DNA of 64,000 bases from Prochlorococcus sp. scB243_495L20 (lineage in GTDB: Bacteria > Cyanobacteriota > Cyanobacteriia > PCC-6307 > Cyanobiaceae). Under the pieces are notes generated by a model. It had not been told where the DNA came from, made no database searches, and was given only the letters and a program-made list of their open reading frames with translations. Position 1 is the first letter of the stretch. Every line of letters begins with the position of its first letter. A program made the translations under genes and the position numbers. Positions 55,484 to 64,000 of this stretch are shown here, in pieces. The DNA lies in NCBI GenBank assembly GCA_000634215.1, contig JFLX01000116.1:1-64000 (forward strand), read 5' to 3'.

Positions 55484-57559
55484 TCAGGAGTTGCCCTGAT
55501 TCTTGGAAATGATAGCTTCAGCAACATTACGAGGAACTTCCTCATAATTTGCGAACTCCATTGAAAATATACCCCGACCTTGAGTCATTGATCGGAGTTG
55601 AGTGGCATAACCGAACATTTCGGCTAAGGGCACTTTGGCCTGTACCTTAGACAATCCATCATCAACAGATTGTCCTTCTACTTGACCTCTTCTGGAAGAG
55701 AGATCACCAATTACAGATCCAAGAAAGTCGTCAGGACTTTCGACCTCAACTTTCATCATAGGCTCTAAAAGGACAGGATTACATTTTTTAACCCCGTCTT
55801 TAAAAGCCATGGAACCTGCAATTTTGAAGGCCATTTCAGATGAGTCTACATCGTGGAATGAACCATCGACTAGTGTTACTTTTACATCAATGAGTGGATA
55901 ACCGGCAAGAACACCAGATTCACAGGTCTCTTTCATTCCATTAGATGCAGGACCAATATATTCTTTTGGTACAGCTCCACCAACAATTTTGTTTACAAAT
56001 TCAAAGCCTTTACCAACTTCAGCAGGTTCCATTTCAATGATTACATGACCATATTGACCTTTACCTCCAGTCTGTCTTGCATATTTACCTTCACCTTTAG
56101 AACTAGACCTAATAGTTTCTCTATATGAAACCTGTGGAGCGCCAATATTTGCCTCGACTTTAAATTCCCTTAACATTCTGTCAACAAGGATTTCTAAGTG
56201 CAACTCCCCCATTCCTGCAATAACAGTTTGATTTGTCTCAGGATCTGTACTTACCCTAAAGGTTGGATCCTCTTCAGACAAAGCAGTTAAAGCTTTTGAT
56301 AATTTTTCCATATCACCTTTAGTTTTTGGCTCAACAGCGACTGAAATAACTGGTTCAGGGATAAACAATGTCTCCAAAACTATTGGATCTTCTGTGTTAC
56401 ACAAGGTGTCACCTGTAGTTGTGTTCTTAAGACCTAATACAGCCCCTAAATCCCCAGCCCTCAATTCATCAACTTCCTCTCTTTCATCAGCCTTAAGAAT
56501 GACTAATCTAGAAATTCTCTCCTTAGCATCCTTAGTAGAATTCATCACATAACTTCCTTTTGAAAGAACACCCGAATACATTCTCACAAAAGTTAATTTC
56601 CCATAGGGATCTGACATAACTTTGAAAGCTAATGCACTGAAAGGAGCATTATCATCTGAAGGTCTAACATCTTCTTTGCCACTTGGCAAAATACCTTGTA
56701 TTGGTTTCACATCAACTGGAGCTGGCAAGTAATCAACTACAGCGTCTAATACAAGTTGGACGCCCTTATTCTTAAAAGCTGAACCGCACAAAACAGGAAC
56801 CAATCCATGTTTTAGAACCCCTTCCCTAATACCTTTTTTAAGTTGATCTTCAGATAATTCTCCTGTTTCGAGAAATATTTCTATTAACTCTTCATCATTT
56901 TCTGCAACACTTTCCATTAGCTTTAATCTCCACTCAGCAGCTTCTCCCTCCATGTCAGATGGAATTGGTGCTTCTTCAATATCAGTACCTAAATCGTTTT
57001 TGTAGAGATATGCTTTGTTCGCTACTAAATCAATAATACCTGTGAGATCACCTTCCGCTCCTATTGGTAGCTGGATAGGAAGTGCATTTGCCTTTAGTCG
57101 ATCTTTAATTTGCTTATTAACCTTTAAAAAATCGGCACCAGTTCTGTCCATTTTATTAACAAACACCATTCTTGGAACAGAGTATCTATCTGCTTGACGC
57201 CAAACCGTTTCTGATTGAGGCTGCACTCCACCAACTGCGCAAAAAACAGCTATAACTCCGTCCAAAACACGCATTGACCTTTCAACTTCAATAGTAAAAT
57301 CAACGTGTCCAGGAGTATCAATAATATTAATCCTATGATCTTGCCAACTAGTAGATATTGCAGCAGCAGTAATAGTTATTCCTCTTTCTCTTTCTTGAGC
57401 CATCCAATCTGTTACAGCAGCGCCATCATGAACCTCACCTATCTTATGAACCACACCTGAATAAAACAAAATTCTTTCAGTAGTTGTTGTCTTACCTGCA
57501 TCAATATGAGCGGCTATACCTATGTTCCTTACTCGTTCTAGGGGAAAGTCGCGTGCCAA
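55484..57559 (-). CDS. fusA: Elongation factor G
   Basis: [46 protein letters not shown]. Confidence 0.99.
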   Translation of the reverse strand: MARDFPLERVRNIGIAAHIDAGKTTTTERILFYSGVVHKIGEVHDGAAVTDWMAQERERGITITAAAISTSWQDHRINIIDTPGHVDFTIEVERSMRVLDGVIAVFCAVGGVQPQSETVWRQADRYSVPRMVFVNKMDRTGADFLKVNKQIKDRLKANALPIQLPIGAEGDLTGIIDLVANKAYLYKNDLGTDIEEAPIPSDMEGEAAEWRLKLMESVAENDEELIEIFLETGELSEDQLKKGIREGVLKHGLVPVLCGSAFKNKGVQLVLDAVVDYLPAPVDVKPIQGILPSGKEDVRPSDDNAPFSALAFKVMSDPYGKLTFVRMYSGVLSKGSYVMNSTKDAKERISRLVILKADEREEVDELRAGDLGAVLGLKNTTTGDTLCNTEDPIVLETLFIPEPVISVAVEPKTKGDMEKLSKALTALSEEDPTFRVSTDPETNQTVIAGMGELHLEILVDRMLREFKVEANIGAPQVSYRETIRSSSKGEGKYARQTGGKGQYGHVIIEMEPAEVGKGFEFVNKIVGGAVPKEYIGPASNGMKETCESGVLAGYPLIDVKVTLVDGSFHDVDSSEMAFKIAGSMAFKDGVKKCNPVLLEPMMKVEVESPDDFLGSVIGDLSSRRGQVEGQSVDDGLSKVQAKVPLAEMFGYATQLRSMTQGRGIFSMEFANYEEVPRNVAEAIISKNQGNS

Positions 57560-57654
57560 TTTTAAAACTCCAAATAAAATAATTTTGTTAAGTGTAGCTC
57601 ACCTAAAAAGCAAACTTTAATAATAATAAACTACTTAAGTACCTTTTGATGAAA

Positions 57655-58125
57655 TTAGTATCTGTAATGTGCAAAAGCTTTATTAGCTTCTGCCATTTTA
57701 TGAGTATCTTCTCTTTTTTTAACGGCACTACCAGTTTCATTTGCTGCATCCATTAACTCGCCAGCAAGTTTTTGGGCCATACTTTTTCCATTTCTTGCAC
57801 GTGAGAATGTGACAAGCCATCTTAATGCCATAGCAGTACCCCTCTCTTGGCGAACTTCCATAGGTACTTGATATGTTGCACCACCAACTCTTCTAGCTCG
57901 TACCTCGACGAGAGGAGTAGCATTTTTTACAGCTGTTTCAAATAATTCCACTGCATTCCCACCTGTTCTCTCGCTTATTAAGGAAAACGCATCAGATAAT
58001 ATTCTTTGAGCTGTAGATTTTTTACCATGTTTCATCAATCTAGAAATCATCATTGAAGCAAGACGACTATTAAATTGAGGATCAGGAAGAACTGGTCTTT
58101 TTACTGCAGCATTACGACGTGACAT
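57655..58125 (-). CDS. rpsG: 30S ribosomal protein S7
   Basis: [40 protein letters not shown]. Confidence 0.98.
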   Translation of the reverse strand: MSRRNAAVKRPVLPDPQFNSRLASMMISRLMKHGKKSTAQRILSDAFSLISERTGGNAVELFETAVKNATPLVEVRARRVGGATYQVPMEVRQERGTAMALRWLVTFSRARNGKSMAQKLAGELMDAANETGSAVKKREDTHKMAEANKAFAHYRY

Positions 58126-58149
58126 GTTAAAAAAAGTGATGTTTACAAA

Positions 58150-58524
58150 TTAATCTTTGGGTGCTTTTGCACCATATTTAGATCTGGATTGACGTCTATC
58201 TTTGACTCCAGCAGTATCTAAAGTTCCCCTTATTATATGATATCTAACTCCGGGCAAATCCTTGACTCTTCCACCCCTAAGAAGTACTACAGAGTGTTCT
58301 TGCAAATTATGTCCAATCCCAGGAATATAGGCCGTTACCTCGAAACCAGAAGTTAATCTAACCCTAGCAACTTTTCTCAAAGCTGAATTAGGCTTCTTTG
58401 GAGTTGATGTATAGACTCTTGTACATACCCCTCTTCTCTCAGGGCAAGCTTTTAATGCAGGAGATTTTGTTTTCTTTGTCAGACGTTTTCTTTCTGAACC
58501 TACTAATTGTGAGATGGTGGGCAT
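58150..58524 (-). CDS. rpsL: 30S ribosomal protein S12
   Basis: [41 protein letters not shown]. Confidence 0.99.
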   Translation of the reverse strand: MPTISQLVGSERKRLTKKTKSPALKACPERRGVCTRVYTSTPKKPNSALRKVARVRLTSGFEVTAYIPGIGHNLQEHSVVLLRGGRVKDLPGVRYHIIRGTLDTAGVKDRRQSRSKYGAKAPKD

Positions 58525-58719
58525 CTATTAAACTTAGATAAAAATAAATATTTTACTATCATAACCTTTTAGGAGCACCAACTAAAAATTTTTAATTATA
58601 TTTTTTCTAAAATTTGTCAAATTAAAATTCTTTGGTAAATATTCATTATCTTTAGATTTATTTTCATATTTATTTTTATAATAGAAATACATAAATAACT
58701 TAATAGAATTAAATAATCT

Positions 58720-61700
58720 ATGGGAGAGAGTATCAAAAGAATCGTTGGCCCATATCAAGATAGTTATTCCCCAAATGGAATAATTGGGGAGAAAGATGCA
58801 TGTGGAGTTGGTTTCGTAGCAAATGTTGAAGGTATAGAAAGCAACTGGATCCTTAAACAATCTCTAAAGGGGCTCAACTGCATGGAGCATAGAGGAGGAT
58901 GTGGAGGAGATAGTGACTCAGGAGATGGAGCAGGCATTTTATGTTCAATTCCATGGGGATATTTAGAAGAGAAAATTAATCTAGAAAATAATCAAGAATT
59001 AAGTAGAGGTTTAGGCATGGTTTTTATGCCTAATAAAAAAGAAAAAATTGAAATATGTAAATCAATATGTGATGAAGAAGCAGAAAAATTAAAAGTCAAC
59101 AAAACATCTTGGAGAACAGTACCCGTTAATAATGAAATCTTAGGTCCTTTAGCTAAAGCAAATGCTCCATTCATCTGTCAGTGGATTTTATATATAGATA
59201 AAAAGGATCATAAGGATGTTGAAAGGCTTTTATTTCAATTAAGGAAAAGAATTGAGAAAAAAATAAGAGAAACTTTCAAAAACGATGTTGGTGATTGTGA
59301 ATTTTATTTTGCCTCACTAAGTTCTCAAACAGTTGTTTATAAAGGTATGGTTCGCTCTGAAATATTATCTGAATTTTATAAAGATCTAAAAGAAGAGAGT
59401 TTTAAAGTTTCATTTTCTGTTTATCATCGTAGATTTAGTACTAATACACTTCCAAAATGGCCACTAGCTCAGCCCATGAGATTTTTGGGTCATAATGGAG
59501 AAATAAATACTCTCTTAGGCAATATTAATTGGGCTAAAGCTTCAGAAACACATATAGATGATTTTTGGGGAGAGTTATCTAATGAAATCAAGCCCATTGT
59601 AGATGTAAACAAAAGTGATTCATCAAATCTTGATGCAACCCTTGAAATCAATATTCGTTCAGGTCAGCCCATTACTGACTCATTATTAAAACTTGTTCCT
59701 GAAGCATTTAGAGATCAACCAGAACTTGAGGAGAAAGAGTATATAAAAGCTTTTTATGAATATTCTGCAAGCCTACAAGAAGCTTGGGATGGTCCGGCAC
59801 TCCTTGTATTTGCTGATGGAAATTTTGTCGGAGCAACGCTTGATAGAAATGGCCTAAGACCAGCAAGATATTCAATCACAAATGATGGTTTTGTAATAAT
59901 GGGTTCTGAAACAGGAGTGGTAGATCTTGAAGAAGAAAGAGTAATAGAAAAAGGTCGATTAGGACCGGGACAAATGTTGGCAGTTGATTTTCATCAAAAT
60001 AGAATCCTAAGAAATTGGGAAGTTAAATCTGAAGCTGCTCAAAGGCATGATTATAAAAATCTTCTCAGTAATAGAACCTTAAAAATTGAAAATAATGAAT
60101 GGGTTAAAGACTGCAAACTAAAAGACCTTGAGTTGTTGCAACAACAAACTGCATACGGGTTTTCAGCGGAAGATAATGACCTTATCTTAGATTCAATGGC
60201 TTCATTAGCTAAAGAGCCTACTTATTGCATGGGCGACGACATCCCATTAGCAGTTCTTTCATCTAAGCCACATATTTTATACGACTACTTTAAGCAAAGA
60301 TTTGCGCAAGTTACTAATCCTCCTATTGACCCTCTGAGAGAAAAACTTGTAATGAGTTTAGAGATGCATCTAGGAGAAAGATGTACACCATTTGAAATTA
60401 AGGATGCTAAACCTTTTATTCATTTACAAAGTCCGATTCTAAATGAGGAAGAACTCATTTCCATCAAAAAATCAAAAATTAAATCTCAGACAATTTCAAG
60501 TTTGTTTGATTTAGAGGAAGGTATTCAAGGCTTAGAGAACCAATTAAAAGCAATTTGTAAACAGAGTGAGCTCTCTATAAAAGAAGGTTGCTCTTTAATT
60601 ATCATTTCTGATAAAGGAATTAATCCTAAAAAGACTTTCATACCTCCTTTACTCGCTGTTGGAGCAATTCATCATTATCTTCTTAAAAAAGAAATCAGGC
60701 TAAAAGCTTCTCTAATAATTGAGACCGGTCAATGTTGGAGCACACATCACTTAGCTTGTTTAATTGGATATGGAGCAAGTGCAGTTTGCCCTTGGTTGAC
60801 CTTCGAAGCAGGTAGACACTGGTTAAAACATCCAAAAACAAAAAAACTCATTGATAGCAAAAAAATAAATACATTATCAATAGTTGATGTTCAAGAAAAT
60901 ATTAAAAAAGCTCTAGAAGACGGTGTAAGAAAAATTCTCTCAAAAATAGGCATCTCACTTTTATCTAGTTACCATGGTGCACAAATTTTTGAAGCTGTAG
61001 GCCTTGGGTCTGACTTAATAAAAATTGCTTTTGATGGAACAACAAGTCGTATCGCTGGCATAACATTAAAAGAATTAACTAATGAAACACTTTCAATACA
61101 TACGAAAGCCTATCCAGAGATCGATTTAAAGAAATTAGAATTTTTAGGATTTGTACAATTTAGAAATAATGGAGAATATCATTCCAATAATCCAGAGATG
61201 TCCAAAGTTTTACATTCGGCGGTAAAACAAGGGCCAGGATACGATCATTTTGAAACTTACAAAAAACTTATTAGTAATAGACCGACAACATCTCTTAGAG
61301 ATTTACTAACAATTAATTCAAAAAGAAAAAGTATTCCATTAGAGGAAGTTGAAAGTGTTGAATCAATTTGCAAAAGGTTCTGTACTGGAGGAATGAGTTT
61401 AGGTGCTTTATCCAGAGAGGCGCATGAAGTTTTAGCAGTTGCAATGAATAGAATTGGTGGAAAAAGTAATAGTGGAGAAGGGGGAGAAGATCCAGCTCGT
61501 TTTAATATTTTAAATGATATCGATGAAAATACTCAATCAGCGACGTTGCCATTTATTAAAGGCTTAAAGAATGGAGATACCGCATGCTCCGCTATTAAAC
61601 AAATAGCATCAGGAAGATTTGGAGTTACACCTGAATATCTAAGAAGTGGTAAACAACTCGAAATTAAAATGGCTCAAGGTGCAAAACCCGGAGAGGGGGG

Positions 61701-63291
61701 ACAGTTACCTGGTCCAAAAGTTGATTCTTACATTGCAAAACTAAGAAATAGTAAACCTGGAGTAGCTTTAATATCTCCTCCCCCGCATCATGATATCTAT
61801 TCAATTGAAGATTTAGCTCAACTTATCCACGACTTACACCAAGTTCATCCAAAAGCGAAAGTAAGCGTTAAACTTGTTTCTGAAATTGGTATAGGCACTA
61901 TTGCTGCTGGAGTAAGCAAAGCTAATGCGGATGTAATTCAAATATCAGGCCATGACGGAGGCACAGGTGCTTCACCCCTTAGTTCTATTAAACATGCAGG
62001 TTTACCTTGGGAACTTGGTGTTGCTGAGGTTCATAATTCTCTCTTAGAGAATAACTTACGCGAAAGAGTAATTTTGAGAACTGATGGAGGTCTTAAAACA
62101 GGCTGGGACGTAGTTATTGCAGCTTTACTAGGTGCTGAAGAATACGGTTTTGGTTCTGTAGCGATGATTGCTGAAGGATGCATAATGGCTCGGGTTTGTC
62201 ATACAAACAAGTGTCCTGTTGGAGTTGCCACTCAAAAAGAAGAATTAAGAAAAAGATTTAAAGGTATTCCAGAAAATGTCGTCAATTTTTTCTTGTATAT
62301 TGCTGAAGAAGTAAGACAGATAATGAGTAGTATCGGTGTCTCTAATATGGAAGAACTGATTGGTAATCAAGAATTTCTTTCTGCAAGAAATATCGATCTT
62401 CCAAAAACTTCTAATATTGATCTTTCTTCTTTAGTAAATGAACACTCAACCCCTGATAGATCATGGTTAAAACACTTAAAAACTGCCCATAGTAATGGCT
62501 CTGTATTAGAAGACGAGTTTTTATCTGATACTAAATTTATGGATTCAATTAAAAATCACGAAATATTAACCAAAGAAATTGAGATAAAAAATACAGATAG
62601 AAGTGTTTGTGCGAAAATATCAGGCGAAATCGCAGAACTTCACGGCAACACTGGCTTCAATGGCGAACTCAACTTAAATTTCAAAGGATATGCAGGACAA
62701 AGCTTTGGTGCCTTTTTATTGAAGGGAATGAATGTTCAATTAATCGGAGAAGCTAATGATTATGTTTGTAAAGGAATGAATGGAGGAACACTTACAATAA
62801 TTCCACCAAAAATAAATGAAATCTCCTCCGAACAAGTCATCCTAGGAAATACTTGTCTTTATGGAGCAACAGGTGGAAAATTATTTGCATTAGGAAAATC
62901 GGGAGAAAGATTTGCGGTTAGAAATAGTGGTGCTACAGCTGTAACAGAAGGAGCAGGTGATCATTGTTGTGAATACATGACTGGTGGGAAAGTTGTTATT
63001 CTAGGTTCCACAGGAAGAAATATTGGTGCGGGCATGACTGGTGGGATAGCTTTTATGATCGATGAAAATAATGATTTAACTAATAAAGTCAATAAAGAAA
63101 TAGTAAGCATTCATCAAATAACTTCATCAAAGCAGGAAAATATCTTATTGGAGATTATTAGAGAATATCAAGCAAAAACAAATAGCTTAAAGGCTGCCAA
63201 AATAATTAAAAATTGGTCTCATTTTAAGAGTACTTTCAAATTGATTGTTCCCCCAAGCGAAGAAGAGATGCTTGGTATAAAAAAAATGTAA
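58720..63291 (+). CDS. glsF: Ferredoxin-dependent glutamate synthase
   Basis: KDACGVGFVANVEG N-terminal Ntn Cys, GGKSNSGEGGEDPAR, CHTNKCPVGVATQ; single large subunit. Confidence 0.97.
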   Translation: MGESIKRIVGPYQDSYSPNGIIGEKDACGVGFVANVEGIESNWILKQSLKGLNCMEHRGGCGGDSDSGDGAGILCSIPWGYLEEKINLENNQELSRGLGMVFMPNKKEKIEICKSICDEEAEKLKVNKTSWRTVPVNNEILGPLAKANAPFICQWILYIDKKDHKDVERLLFQLRKRIEKKIRETFKNDVGDCEFYFASLSSQTVVYKGMVRSEILSEFYKDLKEESFKVSFSVYHRRFSTNTLPKWPLAQPMRFLGHNGEINTLLGNINWAKASETHIDDFWGELSNEIKPIVDVNKSDSSNLDATLEINIRSGQPITDSLLKLVPEAFRDQPELEEKEYIKAFYEYSASLQEAWDGPALLVFADGNFVGATLDRNGLRPARYSITNDGFVIMGSETGVVDLEEERVIEKGRLGPGQMLAVDFHQNRILRNWEVKSEAAQRHDYKNLLSNRTLKIENNEWVKDCKLKDLELLQQQTAYGFSAEDNDLILDSMASLAKEPTYCMGDDIPLAVLSSKPHILYDYFKQRFAQVTNPPIDPLREKLVMSLEMHLGERCTPFEIKDAKPFIHLQSPILNEEELISIKKSKIKSQTISSLFDLEEGIQGLENQLKAICKQSELSIKEGCSLIIISDKGINPKKTFIPPLLAVGAIHHYLLKKEIRLKASLIIETGQCWSTHHLACLIGYGASAVCPWLTFEAGRHWLKHPKTKKLIDSKKINTLSIVDVQENIKKALEDGVRKILSKIGISLLSSYHGAQIFEAVGLGSDLIKIAFDGTTSRIAGITLKELTNETLSIHTKAYPEIDLKKLEFLGFVQFRNNGEYHSNNPEMSKVLHSAVKQGPGYDHFETYKKLISNRPTTSLRDLLTINSKRKSIPLEEVESVESICKRFCTGGMSLGALSREAHEVLAVAMNRIGGKSNSGEGGEDPARFNILNDIDENTQSATLPFIKGLKNGDTACSAIKQIASGRFGVTPEYLRSGKQLEIKMAQGAKPGEGGQLPGPKVDSYIAKLRNSKPGVALISPPPHHDIYSIEDLAQLIHDLHQVHPKAKVSVKLVSEIGIGTIAAGVSKANADVIQISGHDGGTGASPLSSIKHAGLPWELGVAEVHNSLLENNLRERVILRTDGGLKTGWDVVIAALLGAEEYGFGSVAMIAEGCIMARVCHTNKCPVGVATQKEELRKRFKGIPENVVNFFLYIAEEVRQIMSSIGVSNMEELIGNQEFLSARNIDLPKTSNIDLSSLVNEHSTPDRSWLKHLKTAHSNGSVLEDEFLSDTKFMDSIKNHEILTKEIEIKNTDRSVCAKISGEIAELHGNTGFNGELNLNFKGYAGQSFGAFLLKGMNVQLIGEANDYVCKGMNGGTLTIIPPKINEISSEQVILGNTCLYGATGGKLFALGKSGERFAVRNSGATAVTEGAGDHCCEYMTGGKVVILGSTGRNIGAGMTGGIAFMIDENNDLTNKVNKEIVSIHQITSSKQENILLEIIREYQAKTNSLKAAKIIKNWSHFKSTFKLIVPPSEEEMLGIKKM

Positions 63292-63585
63292 ATGCCTTTC
63301 TTTGTAAAAACTGAAATTATAAAAAAAGAATACTTAATTAATAATGATTTAAAACGAAAAATAATTAACGAACATATTGATTGGGTAAAAAAATTAAAAA
63401 AAGAGGGAATTAATATAAAAAGTGGCTTTTTGGTAGATGAGTTAAATAGGCCAGGTGACGGCGGATTACTTATTCTTGAGATAAATAATTATAGAAATGC
63501 ACTAAAAATAATTAAGAATGATCCAATGATTAAAAATGATCTAGTTGAATGGAAATTAAATGAGTGGGTAGTTCCAAATAAATGA
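63292..63585 (+). CDS. YciI-like small protein
   Basis: HIDWVKKLKKEGINIKSGFLVDELNRPGDGGLLILEINNYRNALKIIKNDPM; abuts the glsF stop. Confidence 0.75.
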   Translation: MPFFVKTEIIKKEYLINNDLKRKIINEHIDWVKKLKKEGINIKSGFLVDELNRPGDGGLLILEINNYRNALKIIKNDPMIKNDLVEWKLNEWVVPNK

Positions 63586-63591
63586 ATATAA

Positions 63592-64000
63592 CTATCTTGG
63601 ATACGTTTTCATAAGTTTTTGAATCTCTTCAGCATGGTAGCTACTACGAGTTAAAGGAGAACTAACTACTTGCATGAAGTTTAAATGTTTTTCCCCGAAC
63701 GCTTTATAGTAGTTAAATTTTGAGGGACTTACAAATCTTTTAACAGGTAAATGATTAGGGCCAGGAGATAAATATTGGCCAATAGTAACAATATCAACGA
63801 AATTACTTTTTAAATCCTTAAGCAGACTTAAGACCTCCTCGTCTTTTTCCCCTAAACCAAGCATGAAGCCTGACTTTGTATAAATTTTTGGAGAATAGTC
63901 TCTGGTTCTTTTAAGCAACTCAAGAGTTCTTTCATATTTGCCTTGAGGTCTTACTTTTTTATATAGCGAAGACACAGTCTCAATATTGTGGTTTAAAACG
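63592..64000 (-). CDS. lipA: Lipoyl synthase, C-terminal part (gene runs off the window end)
   Basis: Frame stays open to the edge: [31 protein letters not shown] ... [15 protein letters not shown]. Confidence 0.93.
   Translation of the reverse strand, partial: VLNHNIETVSSLYKKVRPQGKYERTLELLKRTRDYSPKIYTKSGFMLGLGEKDEEVLSLLKDLKSNFVDIVTIGQYLSPGPNHLPVKRFVSPSKFNYYKAFGEKHLNFMQVVSSPLTRSSYHAEEIQKLMKTYPR

Noticed and set aside
58582-58860. 92-aa minus-strand ORF at the glsF start
   Set aside because: Overlaps the conserved glsF N-terminus, low complexity, no recognisable domain.

Overview
AT-rich, densely coded window that reads as core chromosome of a high-light-type Prochlorococcus. Clues are a split rpoC1/rpoC2, a HLIP gene, the bioF-bioK-bioC-bioD-bioA run, Fd-GOGAT and AT-rich codon usage. 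Landmarks: ftsW-like, ccdA/ccs1, queF, glnB, purB, fumC, a Ski2-like helicase, a five-gene biotin cluster, an AKR/ferredoxin/ycf35 cluster, rlmN, rpoC2-rpoC1-rpoB, tatD, rpsT, hisD, rpiA, htrA-like, rimP-nusA-ylxR-infB, tRNA-Thr(CGT), a glycosyltransferase/B12-radical-SAM trio, clpS, dapL, rne-rnhB, pheA, the str operon (rpsL-rpsG-fusA-tufA-rpsJ), glsF and the 3' part of lipA. I saw no CRISPR array, transposon, prophage or recognisable defence system. The best second-look items are: two short genes absent from the supplied ORF track (a 50-aa HLIP and a ~41-aa single-TM protein); the GT-C/GT2/radical-SAM trio next to tRNA-Thr; a BioK-like esterase with a non-canonical nucleophile elbow; a PII protein with Phe51; a 108-bp tandem repeat in infB; and several leader or intergenic hairpins. 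All functional calls come from reading motifs and recalling families; no search was run.
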